From assembly GCA_019925105.1 (NCBI GenBank), contig JAHGAU010000009.1:62001-126000 (forward strand): a stretch of 64,000 nt of DNA. Direction: 5' to 3'. Below the pieces are notes generated by a model, which made no database searches, was not told the DNA's origin, and saw only the letters and a program-made list of their open reading frames with translations. This document shows positions 1-12,686 of this stretch, in pieces. This DNA is from Niebla homalea (Eukaryota > Ascomycota > Lecanoromycetes > Lecanorales > Ramalinaceae). The number at the start of each line of letters is the position of its first letter. Position 1 is the stretch's first letter. The translations under genes were made by a program, and so were the position numbers.

Positions 1-3000
1 AACTTATAAAATTTTTATATTTTATTTTTATTATTTAATATAATATTTTAAATAAACATAAAAACCATATTATAATTAATATTTAATTACTTAATAAAAT
101 TACGATTTCTAATTTATATTTATTATTATTATAATAAGAAATAATTTCTTTAATTATAAATTATAAATATATTACCATAATTAATATTTATAATTATTTT
201 TATTAATTTCTTATATATAAATTTAATTAATATAAACTTTATATTATCTTTTATAAAAATTAAAAGGAATCTTTGGTTATATTAATAAGTTTTAAAAATA
301 ATCCTTTATATATATAAAAATAAATAAATAATATATTACGTTTAATACGAGATTTTACGTAAGTATTCGTAAATAATATAATTATTTTTAATTATTTATT
401 AAAGGAATATATTATTTATTTACGTTAAATCTTTTAAATTCTTAAAAATAAATATATAGATTTTTCATTAATAAAATTATTTATTGGTTATTTTATAATT
501 AAGGTTTTTAATTAATAAGTTAATTCTTTAAGGATATTTATACTTAATAATAAAATTAAAATTATATAAAACCTTAAATTTCTTAACTTATTAAGAGACC
601 TTAAAGTTTTCTTTGGTTTTACGAATTAATTACGTATTAAAATAAAGAATTATACTTAATATATTATTCCGCTTTAAATATATAAAATCTTTCTTATTAT
701 AGATTTAAGAAAAGTAAATTTAGAGTATACCGGTTTATATTATAAATAAAGGATATCTTAAATTAAATTTATATTTATTTAAGAAGAAAACTATACTTTT
801 AAGGATTTAAAAAACGCGTTTTCAGAACCATTATTTCTTATATATTATAATCTTAATTAACCTTTATTTATCGATATCGATATATTAAAAAAATTAAGTA
901 TTATAGCTATAATATATTATATTAAGGATAATCCGTTATTTTATAATATTACGGAAATTAACGATTTATTAAAAATTATATATAATAAAATATAATTAAT
1001 AATATTCCTTAATAAAAGCTTAAATATAATCAAGAAAAATTATTAATTTACGGAGTTAAAAATTACGGGTATAATTTAAGTTATATATAAAATTAAATAC
1101 TTAATTAAAATAAATTATTATAAATTTAACTATATAATCTTTATAAATTATAACGTAATTATTAATATCTTTAAATAAATTAATTTAAAAACCTCCGTAA
1201 TTAATAAGTTTAATCTCCGCTTAATTTATATATTATAATATTTATCGATATTTAATATTTCGTTACGTTATAAATTAAGTTTAATAAATATTATTTTTAA
1301 CGTATTTTTATAATTAATTAATAATACGTAAACTTTATTTATAGAAATCGGAATTCTTAATAACGTAAATAATAATAAACCAATTATTTTTTATTATATT
1401 TATATCTTAAATAAATTTAAAGGGTAAATTAAAGAAAAGTATATAAAAAATAAAATATAAATAAAATTATAAAAAATCTTAATAATTAAGGAAGAATTAA
1501 ATTTATAAAATACAAAAATTAAATTACGCTTTATATTAAAAAATAGCCTTATTTATAATTTAGAATCCGCTAATTATTTATTATAATTATATATATTTAA
1601 TAAACTTAAAAAAATAATTTTTTAATAAATATATAATAATTTTAACCGATCTTACGATAAATTAATAAACTTAATATATTTATTTAAGTTAAGTAAATAA
1701 TTATAGAAATATATCGCATATTACTTTAAGTATAAGTTAAATTAAATTAAAAAATATATATTTTATAAATCGCTTTAATTAATTTTAAGTTCATTAATTA
1801 TTTTTTATATTATTTATATAGACTTTATTATTACTTTATTAAATTAATAGAATTACGATATATTCTTTACCGTTACCGATAAATTCTTTAAACGGGTATT
1901 TTTATTCTTTAATAATATTAAATTCAAAATTAATAATTAAATAAAATTATTATTAATAGAATTAATAAAATAAGGTTAAAGTATTCCTTCCGATATTATA
2001 TTAAATAAAGATTATAAATTTATTTCCGTATTTTAAAAATCTATATTTAAAGAAATAAATATTTATATTCTTACGTTTAACGTATATTACCCTTAAATTA
2101 ACGGTTAATTAAAACGGATTAATTAAATAATTGAAATTATATTATGCTATTTTATAATTACGTATCCGGATTATAACTGGATAAATATTATTTTATATAT
2201 TTAAAATTGTTAGCAGCTAGCGCCATCTCTGCGCCGGCGCCACAGTAATACGTTATACTGCTGCGCCAAGGTAGGCCGTTAGGCCTTAATAAAGGGCCTT
2301 GGCAACGGCCTTGGTATGCGTCATTTATGAGCTATAGCTCAACAGACGTAAAGCAGGGTAATTATTACCTTTACCTTAAGTAAAGGCTATGCCCCAGTTC
2401 TTTCTGAGTTCCTTAAGAATTAATCTTATTACCAATCTACTTATTAAAGTGGTACCCAAGTATCCAGACCGTAACGTCACGTCTTCTACACCTACCTTTA
2501 CTTCCCGCCGGCGTGCCGCCAGCGGAGTCAGTCTAACAAAAATATCCTAAATAATTTAAAATTAACGTTAATTAAATTTACTTTAAATAAAATCTGCTAT
2601 AATATAAATGTCCGTAACCCCTTAAACCTTTTAATAACCTTTCCAATTTTTAAGTACAATATACTTTGATTAAGAAACCGTAAAAAAATATAGAACGCAC
2701 TGGAATTTACGTAAATAATAGTTAAATTCCGGTATAATTAAAGTTATAAGTTAATTTAATTTAATATTAATAATTTAATTTATTTAAAATTATATTATAA
2801 ATATAATATTTCCGGTATTGAAAATTATAAGTTATATTAATAATATACCGGACCTTTCTTTATTATTAAAAAAATTAATTACTTTATATATAAGCTTAAA
2901 TTACCCGTTAATATAAAGATAATACCGGTTATTTTAATTAATATATTTAAGTTAATTAATAACTTAATAAAAAACTTTTTTAATAAATAATTTAACCGTA

Positions 3001-3230
3001 ACGTACCGTTTATATTTAAAGTAGATTCTAAAAATAAGAAGGAGTATATTATTAAAAGGATTATTTATAGGGAAAAAAATAATAGATACTTAATTAAATA
3101 AATTACTTAAAATATAAAATATAATAATAAGCTTCCGTTATTAAAGTTATACCTAGACTTATTATATAAATTCTATATTACGTATCCTGAATTTAATAAC
3201 GTCGTTGTTACCCGTTATAATAGATCTTAT
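1..3230 (+). mobile_element. RIP-degraded Ty3/gypsy chromovirus-type LTR retrotransposon (5' part outside window)
   Basis: No open frame survives, but pol domains can be read on the plus strand in the expected order once stops are ignored. RT catalytic box at 363-389 reads VFVNNIIIF, the usual DD having become NN, as RIP predicts. An RNase H-like stretch starts near 798 (FKDLKNAFSEPL). Integrase core around 1812-1920 reads YDIFFTVTDKFFKRV, with a retained Asp at 1821-1823. The integrase C-terminal part at 2083-2180 has a YYP..NG..KRIN motif. A C-terminal chromodomain-like segment lies at about 2880-3180 (YKLKLPVNIKIIPV, then VDSKNKKEYIIKRIIYR). The domain order RT-RNH-IN-chromodomain is that of chromoviruses. 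A solo LTR (2208-2538) interrupts the integrase region. The 5' LTR, gag and protease would lie left of the window. The 3' LTR start is uncertain, perhaps near 3376 after a purine-rich tract. Confidence 0.85.
2208..2538. mobile_element. Solo LTR with 5-bp target site duplication
   Basis: A 331-bp island of normal base composition inside the AT-rich gypsy relic. It begins TGTTAG and ends CTAACA, so it has TG...CA ends with a 6-bp inverted repeat. It is flanked by the identical pentamer AAAAT at 2203-2207 and 2539-2543. These are the hallmarks of one LTR left after recombination between the two LTRs of an element. Removing the insert and one AAAAT copy rejoins the integrase reading of the host element. 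The LTR itself shows little RIP. It has no obvious similarity to the LTRs at 12,687 or 14,239. Confidence 0.9.
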
Positions 3231-4390
3231 ATTGCTTTATTATTGGCGTTTATTAAAGTAATACCCTTATCGTTTATTAATACTCCTTGTATACTCCGTC
3301 TTAAGCGTGGTTACGGCCGCCCCCGTAAAATTGGGTAAGATTTTAATATAAAAACATGGGATATAGGGAGTATAACGTATTATTAAGTATTAATATATTA
3401 AGGTAAGCATTACTATAAATAGTGGCCTTTTTTCTTTTAATAACATTTATTATATATAGTATATATATATAAGAGCATTAATAGGTATAGGACACCCTTT
3501 ATACGTAAAGGACAGGCATCCTTATGATGCTCCCATCCTTCAGGTAGAATTATTATTCATATATTATTATACTTTTTGGTCCATACACCAACAGCCTTAT
3601 TATTATTATAATTTTTATAATTTATAGGATTTTTAACGTTTTTAAAATTTTTAACGAATTTTCTTAAATTCTCCCTTTAAATAAACGTTCCGTTTATTAC
3701 CTTATAGATTTTTAATAATATTTCTTTCTTTTTTTATTCTATTTAATTAAAACCCTTATTATTAACTTAAGGAAAATTAAGATTTACGGGATTTATATTA
3801 TAATTTTCTCCTTTATTTTAAGGAATTAAGTAAATATAAGTTAATATAAATTTATTTTTATTAGGTTTTTTAAATTTACTTAATATATATTCATTTTTAT
3901 ACTAGGCCGTATTATTATCGGTAAAAATTATCGGCTTTAAAGTTAATAATATATCTTTAATAATAAATTATAATAATAAATACGTTACCGTTTTCTTATT
4001 AAAGATTTTTAAATTTATAATAATCTTTATATTTCTTTTATAAAGTATATAAATATATAATTATAAGCTTAATATAATTTTTAAGTAAATATTATTAATA
4101 TTGATTTTATTTAATTTTAATTATTTCGTTTCTTTAAATATATTTACTTTATATAATATTTCAAACGTTTTTTTATTTTTAATAAAAGGTTTTACCTTTA
4201 TTTACCTTTTAAAAGGGTTTATTCCCTTTATAAATAAAAGTTTTTATTTTAATTAATTAATATATATAGCCGTAAAAACTTAAAAGCTATTTAATAACTT
4301 AATATAATATATTATATACCGGATTATTATTATAATTATTCGGTTAAACGGTTTAATTACGCCGTTTTATTTAAGTATATAATACGTAAT
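3231..4390. other. AT-rich interval, probable gypsy 3' LTR plus unclassified relic
   Basis: No gene is supported. A purine tract at about 3359-3375 (ATGGGATATAGGGAG) is followed by TATAACG. This could be the polypurine tract and RIP-altered TG start of the gypsy 3' LTR, and a TATA-like CTATAAATAG lies near 3414. The LTR end was not found because the 5' LTR is not in the window. From about 3,560 to 4,380 the minus strand keeps a long, interrupted protein-like reading (for example PIIFTDNNTA around 3,920), which may be a decayed transposase. I could not assign it to a family. Confidence 0.4.
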
Positions 4391-7300
4391 ATTGATTAAT
4401 TGATTGATTTATATTACGGGTCTAACTAAGCTAATTCCGGCATTCCTTAATACGCGGCCTTTTAACCTTATTAATATACTTATAATGTTAAGGTAAAAAC
4501 CGGCGTCCACCAGGCCTCCACCCTTTATCCCTTAAGGTAAAGGATATTAATAACTGTTTAAAGAATAATAATTTATTCGTATACTTCCTATATTTTAACT
4601 CCCCCAAGAAAATCCGTAATATTATAACCGTATCCTTATAAAGGTTATTTTTAAGTTTATTATTTTTCCGTTCTTTTATATATTTATATTACCTTAATCT
4701 TATATAATATTTTTAAATATCCTTATTAATACTTACGTACTTAATATATACCTTTCTTATATTATTATCGCCGTTAACTTTTTTAAGGACTTTTAATAAG
4801 CGTTTATTATTATATCCTTACGGCTATAAAAGATACTTTCCGGTTTATATAATTAACGTAATTAATTTCCGTTTTTTTTTTTTTCCTTAGCCGGTAATAG
4901 GCCTTCTTTATAAGGTTTTTAATAACTTCGTTTATCTTTATAATAAGGTTAAACTATAATAGTAATCTAATAGATATTATAAATTTAACGGTTACCCGGA
5001 TATTTCGCTTTATAAATAATATTTAGCGGTAATTATAAATATTAATTTTTATAATAAGTTTTAACTTAACCTCCGTAAATAAGGGATAAGAAATAAGGAT
5101 ATATATAGTGTCCTATTTCCTTTATCCGTATTTATATCCGGCGTTTATTTAACCCTTAATATATATAATAAATAGGAAGTAAGTTAAACCGTTTTTACTT
5201 ATTCGGAGTTAAATCGTTAATACGTTATTATTTTTCTTTATAATATTATAATAATAAAGATACTTATTAATAATCTTTTTATTATTAAAAATTAAGTAAT
5301 AATAATTTTAAAATATAAAGACTTTATACCTCCGTTAACGTTTAATTTACTTTATTATAACCTATAAAATAATCGTTATAGTTTTCGCTCTTTAAATCCC
5401 TTTAATATTAATTTCTTTTACGTTTAGTGGGAGTTTATATCCGCTTAAGCTAGCCTCCGGAATACCAGTAAGGTTAACTTCCTTTTTAACTTATTTTTAT
5501 TTTGTTTTAATAAAAAAAGAAATAAGTATTTTTAATCTATTTTTTTTAACTTTAAGCTTATTAAGATTCTGGTGGATCCGCCCGTTTCTTATTATCGTAA
5601 TTCAGTATATATATTTTTTTAATTTTATTTAAGCGATTATTTAATTTAACGAGACCTTAATCGGTAATATAAAAATTTTAAACTTTAATACCGGGATAAA
5701 AGTTGCTTTATAAGTACCGTTAATTACTTTTAAATATTAATTCTAGACTTTCTATAATATTTAAATAGGCTTTTTCTTATATCCCGGAGTACCCTTAAAT
5801 ATATATTAGATAGCTATAATATATATTATAGTTGACTTTATTATAACTTAATAAATAATCCGGGCCTTCTATAACGTAATTCTTTATATCGATACGGCAA
5901 GATAAATAAAGCCTTTTTCTTATAAAGTTATTTTCTTTTAAACCTTTTTTATATAATCCTTTTAATTAAACTTCCTATTTACTTAAAGGTTAAGGACTTT
6001 AATGCTGGTATCCGGCTTTATTATAACTTTACTTAAGTTTATTATAACTATTATATTATATAGCCTCGGGCTCTTAATTATATAAACGAATTTATACTTA
6101 TACGGCGTGAATTAAGCCCCGTAGGTTCTTATTTACCGAAGATAGACTTTATAGGTACTCCGGGAAGCGGGACGGGATGGGACGGTTTTTCGATTCACTT
6201 ATCCCATCCCGCGTGGGACGGGATAAGGCTAAATCCTATCCCATCCCATCCCTATCCCGGCGGGATGGGACCGGGATATACCAAGATCCCAAGTCTTGGC
6301 GGGGCTAACCGGATTAGGTGAATAATTCACTTATAAAATCGATTTTTTAGATTTTTTATATTTAAATTTACCTATATATAGTAATATATATACTATTTAT
6401 AGTAATTTTCTGGCTTAACGGGATCTTGGCATATCCCTATCCCATCCCGTCCTATCCCGTACTAGTACGGGATGGGATAAACCTTATTCCATCCCGTCCC
6501 ATCCCTATCCCGTCCCTATCCCGTCCCTATCCCATGGGATATATCCCGTCCCGCTTGCCGGAGTATTTATAGGCCTATTTTAATTCTAAATAATTTATAT
6601 ATATAAAAATATTATAGGCTAAAAGGTAAATATTATTAATAAAGCCTTTAATTTAAACCATTTATTTTAACTTAATAAGCTTTTTAATTAATAAACTATT
6701 AAAGAATAAAAATAGTATAAAAGAAATAAACGATTTTTAAGGAATCCTTATTATAATGGGCTTTATTAAGTTTATCTTTTATCTTAAATTAATCAATATA
6801 ATTCAGTTGCTTAAGAAACTTTTTATTTATTTAATTAAGAAGAATAATATTCCTTTCTTTTTTAAGTTATATAATAATCTTTAATAATTTATTTTATTGA
6901 AAATACTTATATTATTAAAAAAAAGAAAACTTATAATATACTTCTTTTTATAACCTTATATTATATATACGCTATTAATTAATCCTTTAAGGGCTATTTC
7001 TATTAATTAATTTCTCCTTATTTTTATTTATTAATTAAGAAGAAGTCCGTAATTTTTTATATAGTTATTAAGGATCCTTATTATTACCGTCTTTAAAGCT
7101 TTTTTTAACGTATATAAGAGTATAATAAGTTTATAAGATTTTACCTTAAAGTAATCCGGCTTAATAAATTTCTTAAGGATAATTATTTTTACCTTTTTAA
7201 ATTTACGTAAATAATAATCGACGTTAAAATATACTTAAAAAAAAAATAAGTAAAAACTTTTTTAAACGGTAAGGTTATTATTATTAAGAATCTATTAAGA

Positions 7301-10300
7301 ATCTTATTTAATCTTAAAGCTTTATCCTTTTTTAATTTATTAATTGCTTTAATTATTATATTTTATATTATTACCTTATTTATTAATATAGGGTTAAAGT
7401 ACGTAACGCCGTTAATATTATTTAAATTAACTTTTAACGGAGGGGGAAAAATGCTTTTTTAAGTATTTTAATCTTACCGTTAAAAATATTAATTAATATA
7501 TTATTAAGTTTCTTAAAAAGCGGGAATTTAAGAATAAACTTTGGTTTCTTACTTTATTCTTTATTATATTTTATTAACTTTTAAATACCATAAAATAAAA
7601 CCGTTAAGTTATATATTATAAATTAAAAGTATATTTATTTAATTTTCTTAATAATTTTTTTCTTTTTCTTTTTAAGTAATTTTTAATTAATTAAATATTT
7701 CTTAATTCTTATATTTAAAAGCTTATTTAATTAGCTTTTTCGCCTTTATAATCGCGGTTATATATCTTTTATTTTAATATATTTTAACTCTTTAAAAGGG
7801 TTTTATTATTAAAATAATCTTATTAATTACTTTATTTAATATTTTTATTATTTACTTTATAAAAAATTTAATCCGGTCTTTATTATTTAATTAAAGGAGG
7901 TCCGTAAATTATACTATTATTTCCTCCGCTTTTATATAAATCTTTACTTCCTTAACCGTTTTTTACGCTTTCTTTACCGGTAATAATATAATTATATTAA
8001 TGGTTTAATCCAGGATTATTTATATTAATATATAATTTAAGCTATATTTTAAGTCCTTTTATAGCCTATATATTATAACCGCGTTAATAACTTTTTCCGT
8101 ATTAAAGGTTAAATTAATTATCGTTTTAAACTTATAACTCTTTTATATAATAATCTTTTATAATATTAATAATAAAGAATTAATTTAAGCAATAATTATT
8201 AATAAATTATCCGATTTAACGTAATTTATTATACGTTCTTCCTTATTTTATATATAAGAATATAGGTTAAAGTTTTTAAACAATATATATTTACTTAAAG
8301 TAATTAAAACCTTTTTAAGTAATAGTATTATAAAAGGTTCTTCTTTATTAACCGGTAGTAGGTTATATATATTATAAATATTAAGATCGCTTTTTAAGTT
8401 TTTTTTCTTTTATAATATAGAATATATAAAGGTTTTTATTATAATAAGTAATATCTTAATTATTTACGTTAAGCCGTTTATTTATAAAGAAGTATATTTT
8501 AATTATTTTATCCCCCTTAAAGGCTAAGTAAAACCTTTTTTTTTTAAGTTAATAAATAAATATATATATAGGTTATATAATAGTTCCTATATTATTATAA
8601 CGTTAATATTTTTAAATTTTTAAACTTAAATATTAATATTACGGTTTTAATTTTTTATTACGGACGTTATATTATATTACTTTTAAAAACGTTAATATAT
8701 TATATATTAACCTTTATAAAAACTCCTTTTTTATACCCGTTTAAGTTACGGACTTCTTATTAAAGTTAAGCGTTTTTTAATTTAGCACTTTCCCGGCTAT
8801 TATTAAAGACGTAAAACAGCCGGCCCTTAAGGTTAAGATCGTAAAGAGCTTTCTTTTCTTTACCGTTATTTACCCTTTATTATTTAATTAATTAAGCTTA
8901 TATCTTAAGGCTATCTTTAATTAATTTATTAAACCAATTTTATACATATTATATTATTGGATTTTCACGGTTATCCGGGTCTTTTTACGTTTAATCTCTT
9001 TAACTTTTATTATATACCTGGAATTTTATATTAAATATTTTTCCTTATTATACGCGGCGTATTTAAATATACCTTTTATAAGCCCCTTAATTATTAACTC
9101 TATATACTTATAGATATTATAACCTTTAACGTAAACCGTATATTTTATAATATTAAAATATTTTATAATAATATATTTATAATTTTAATATTTAAAATAT
9201 TAATAAATATTAACCACTTTATTTTATAATTAAATTATCTTAAGAGATCCCCTTTTAATAATCCTTTTATCCAGGACGTTATTATATATTTTTATTAACG
9301 TTACGTTTAATATAACGGTAAAATACTTTTTTACGTATTTTAAGGAGTTAAGTTTTTTTTTATTATTGGCGGAAGCTTATAATTAATGATTTTAAACTTT
9401 AAGTAAAAAACCGTATTCTTCTTTTTTATATTCTTTAATATAACTTTTCTTTCGGCTTCCTTAAAACGTAATAAATTCATTTTATTTATTATAATAATAA
9501 ATAATTATTTTAAAACTTTAATTAACTTATATTTTCCCTTATTAATTTAAACCTTAAATCTTTTTAAACTTTTTTTCATTTTTAAAGATATTATATTAAG
9601 GAAAATATTTTTACTTTATAGCTTATATACCGTAATAATTTATTCTATTAATAATTCCGTTATTACCTTAAAAGCTTTTATTAATTATAACGGGTTTACT
9701 TTTACCGCCGTATTTTTCTCCTTATTATTAAATAAATAAACCGTTACTATTTTCACCTTCTTTAATACGGCCACCCTTTCCTCCGTTATCCCTTTATTCT
9801 TTACCGCGGATACCTTTTTTATTACCCTTATTACTTAGCTTTTTCTCGTTTAAAAGGCCGCCGCCTTTATATTCTTACCTTATATACTTAATTTTAAACT
9901 ACCGTTTTTACTTTTTATTAATGCCCTCGTTATCGCCTTTAAGGAGCCTTATAGCGGCTCCGTTTTTCCCAGCTTTACCCCTATTTTTATATAAAAGTCT
10001 TTTACGCCTTTTAATTTAATTTATAGTATCGGTTAAGTCTTTAACGTAATATTTTTTTACTTTACTATAAGGAGTCCTTTTAAGGCCTTTATTATTTCCT
10101 TTACTGCCCTTTTACCCTTATTTATTAAGCGACGTATTATCTCCGCCTTTTACCTTTAATCCCTTAAGGTTTTATCTTTTTTATTAACTTTATTTCCCTT
10201 TTATATATCCTTAATAATACTTTTATTGCGGTTTTTTTGCCCTTTCCCCCCGCCCGTATCCCTTACCGTTAATACCGTACCGGCCTTCTTACCCCTTTAT

Positions 10301-10590
10301 TTACCTATTACCTCCGCATTATTATTACGTATTTTATACGCTTTAATATACGTATTTTATTAACCTTAATTTTTTTACTTACTTTAAACGTTATTTAATT
10401 TATTATTATTATATTACCCGTATATATCGTTACTATTTCTATTAATATAAGTTACTTACCCGTTTATTACTTTATTCTTAACCATTACGTTATTTCCACT
10501 TATCGTACTTAATATACTTCTCTTATTATTATTAAAGCTATACGTATACGCATCGTTTTGGACCTCTAAGGTCCCTTTGTTCGTCGCCAT
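4391..10590 (-). mobile_element. Tad1-like LINE (non-LTR retrotransposon), copy A, RIP-degraded, interrupted by a MITE
   Basis: Minus-strand element running from an ORF1 start codon at 10,590 (reads MATNKGTLEVQNDAYAYS before decay) to a 3' tail of short (TCAA)n-type repeats at 4391-4410. It matches copy B (16,627-22,389) along its length. After removing the 410-bp insertion at 6156-6565 and one 8-bp duplication, the tail-to-ATG distance is about 5.78 kb, against 5.76 kb in copy B. The RT active-site region at 6627-6646 (complement) reads GFINNI, from an FxDDI-type box with both Asp changed to Asn. This copy is more heavily RIP-mutated than B. The 5' UTR and true 5' end were not delimited. Confidence 0.85.
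6156..6565. mobile_element. hAT-type MITE inserted in LINE copy A
   Basis: A 410-bp GC-rich insert with terminal inverted repeats of about 23 bp. The left end begins TACTCCGGGAAGCGGGACGG. The right end is its complement with one change at the ninth position, finishing CCGGAGTA. It is flanked by a perfect 8-bp duplication, TTTATAGG, at 6148-6155 and 6566-6573. Copy B of the LINE has the empty site (TAGACTTTATAAGC near 18,361). Eight-base duplications are characteristic of hAT elements. Inside, both arms are packed with GGGATGGGA/CCCATCCC-type words around an AT-rich centre that contains no ORF, so the element is non-autonomous. It shows almost no RIP although its host is saturated. Confidence 0.9.
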
Positions 10591-12686
10591 TTCTCAAGTA
10601 ATATCTTCTTTATAAATACCTTATTAAGCTAAATATTATTATTAATACGTAATATATTTTATAATAATATTACGTTTTTTAACGGCCGTTCTAGAAGCTT
10701 AAAACTCCTTTATATTATTAATATAAACGTATTTAACGGTAATATTATTTTCCTTATAATTAAATACGTTAATAATAAATAGAATTTAATTAATTATTTT
10801 AACTTTTATTATTAATAAAATAAAACTTAATTACCTTATAACCTCGTTAATAACGGATAAATAATACTTAAAGGATATTATTCTGGGGATTAGTACCTTG
10901 ATATTATAAAGGCTTTAAATATCGTAAAAGAAATAAAACCTAGGTTTTATCTTTTTATATAATAATATTTACGTATACTTTTTATAAGTTTATTATTTTT
11001 ATATATATTATAGAAAAAGTCTTTTAAGGTTAATATTTTTAATATCCTTAATATTATCTTATATATAATATATAGTTTAATTATACTTAAATAACTTAAA
11101 TAATTATAAAGAATTATAAAAAGTTTATTATTACTTTTTTTATATTTTTAAGTAATTTTATTATTATTACGTTTAACTTTATTGTTTTTCTTATTTTTCT
11201 TATTTTATAATTTATAAAATATAAGATTTAAATCTTTTTTATTAATTATTAACGTAACGTTTTTCCGGATATATATAAGTAAATAAAGCTTTTTATATTA
11301 ATATTTTACCGTAATAAATTAATTTCCTTATATAATCCTTATTTTACGTCCGTTAAAAATAATATTTATACCTTTATCCTTTAAGGTTAAAATAAATAAA
11401 AAGTTAAATCTTAAATAAGGAACTTATAATATATCTTAAATAATACGGTTTTAATTATTTATCTTAATTATTACGTTATTACGTTTAAGTAAGTTTAAGG
11501 AGCCCTTACCCTTTACCGTTACTTTTATAATCTTTTCTTTAAAACTTTAAAATATATTTTTCCGAAAATATATATTTCGTAATATTGGAGTTTATCGTTT
11601 AAAGGGGTTTTTTATCCTTAAACGGTATATTTTAACTTATTTTATTAAAGGAGTTACCCTTTATTATTATTAAAGTATAATTATCGTTATTAATATTTAC
11701 GGATTTTATAAGGTTTAGGTTTTTATTATTTTAAAAAAAGTCGTATTTTTTCCATATTTATTTTATAATTTAATTATATAAATTATTCTTAAGTAAATAA
11801 TTCTTTTTATTACTTATATTATTTATTATAATAATATCTTTTATTTCGTTATCGTTATTATAAAGACCGGGATTATTTAAATTTATTATAATAATATTAT
11901 TATTAAGTTTATATAAAGTTAAATTATATAGATTTTTATTATTTTAATAATTTTTTAAAGGCTTATTAAAACTATTCCGTTTTTTTATTAAAAATCCGTT
12001 TTTTATTAAACGGATAACAAGGTCGTTATCGTTATTAATAATTATAAACGTTAATTCCTTAATATTATTTTCCTTTTTATTAATAATAATAAAGTTTAAT
12101 TCTTTAAATTCTTTATTATCTTTAATTATAATTCCTTTAATTTATCTAAACTTAAATTAAGTTACTTATTTCTTAAGTTTCTTTATTTTCTTAATTTTAT
12201 TTTTATTAATTTTTTTATTATTTTTATTATTTACTTTTATGCTTTTTTTATTATAATCCTTAATTATATAATTTATTTTTTAATAATTATAGTATTTTAT
12301 TAAGCGGCAGGGTTTAATAATATTCTTTTTATTTACCCTTATTATTATAATATTAATAATCTATTTTTAGCCGTATTAATCTTAATTACCTTAAATCTTT
12401 AAATAACCCTTTTATTATTAAAGACGTCCTTATTATTCTTGAGCCGGTATATAGTAAGATTAAACTTATATATTTCTTAAAATAAGTTTATAATTACAAA
12501 ACTTAAATAAATATTATTTAATATAACGGTTTTATTAATTTAACTTATTTATTTATTTATTTTCTTTATAAATATAGTGATTTTATTTATTCCGTTATCT
12601 TTTCAAGTTTTTATAATAAGGATCTTTATTAATAAAAGGATTAATTTTCTTTTATTTTTTATAAGGTAAATTTTACTTTAAGTTAA
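10591..12686 (-). mobile_element. Third, truncated Tad1-like LINE relic (gag part)
   Basis: The AT-rich minus strand upstream of LINE copy A keeps a second, different gag-like reading. Near 12,245-12,300 (complement) the reading YYNYQKINYIIKDYNKK fits a CCHC zinc knuckle in which Cys, Gly and His codons were altered by G>A/C>T changes. It is preceded by a gag-like stretch containing RLKNNKDVFNNKRVIQRF-type residues with stops (about 12,370-12,450). The order gag then zinc knuckle, reading leftward, is that of ORF1 of Tad/I-type LINEs. Its EN and RT parts are not seen before copy A begins, so it looks truncated or displaced by copy A. Between 10,600 and 12,200 I recognised nothing firm. Confidence 0.5.

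Noticed and set aside
6156..6565. Possible telomere-like or satellite repeat of GGGATGGGA words
   Set aside because: The exact TIRs, 8-bp duplication and empty site in LINE copy B show a discrete transposon insertion, not a telomere or satellite.
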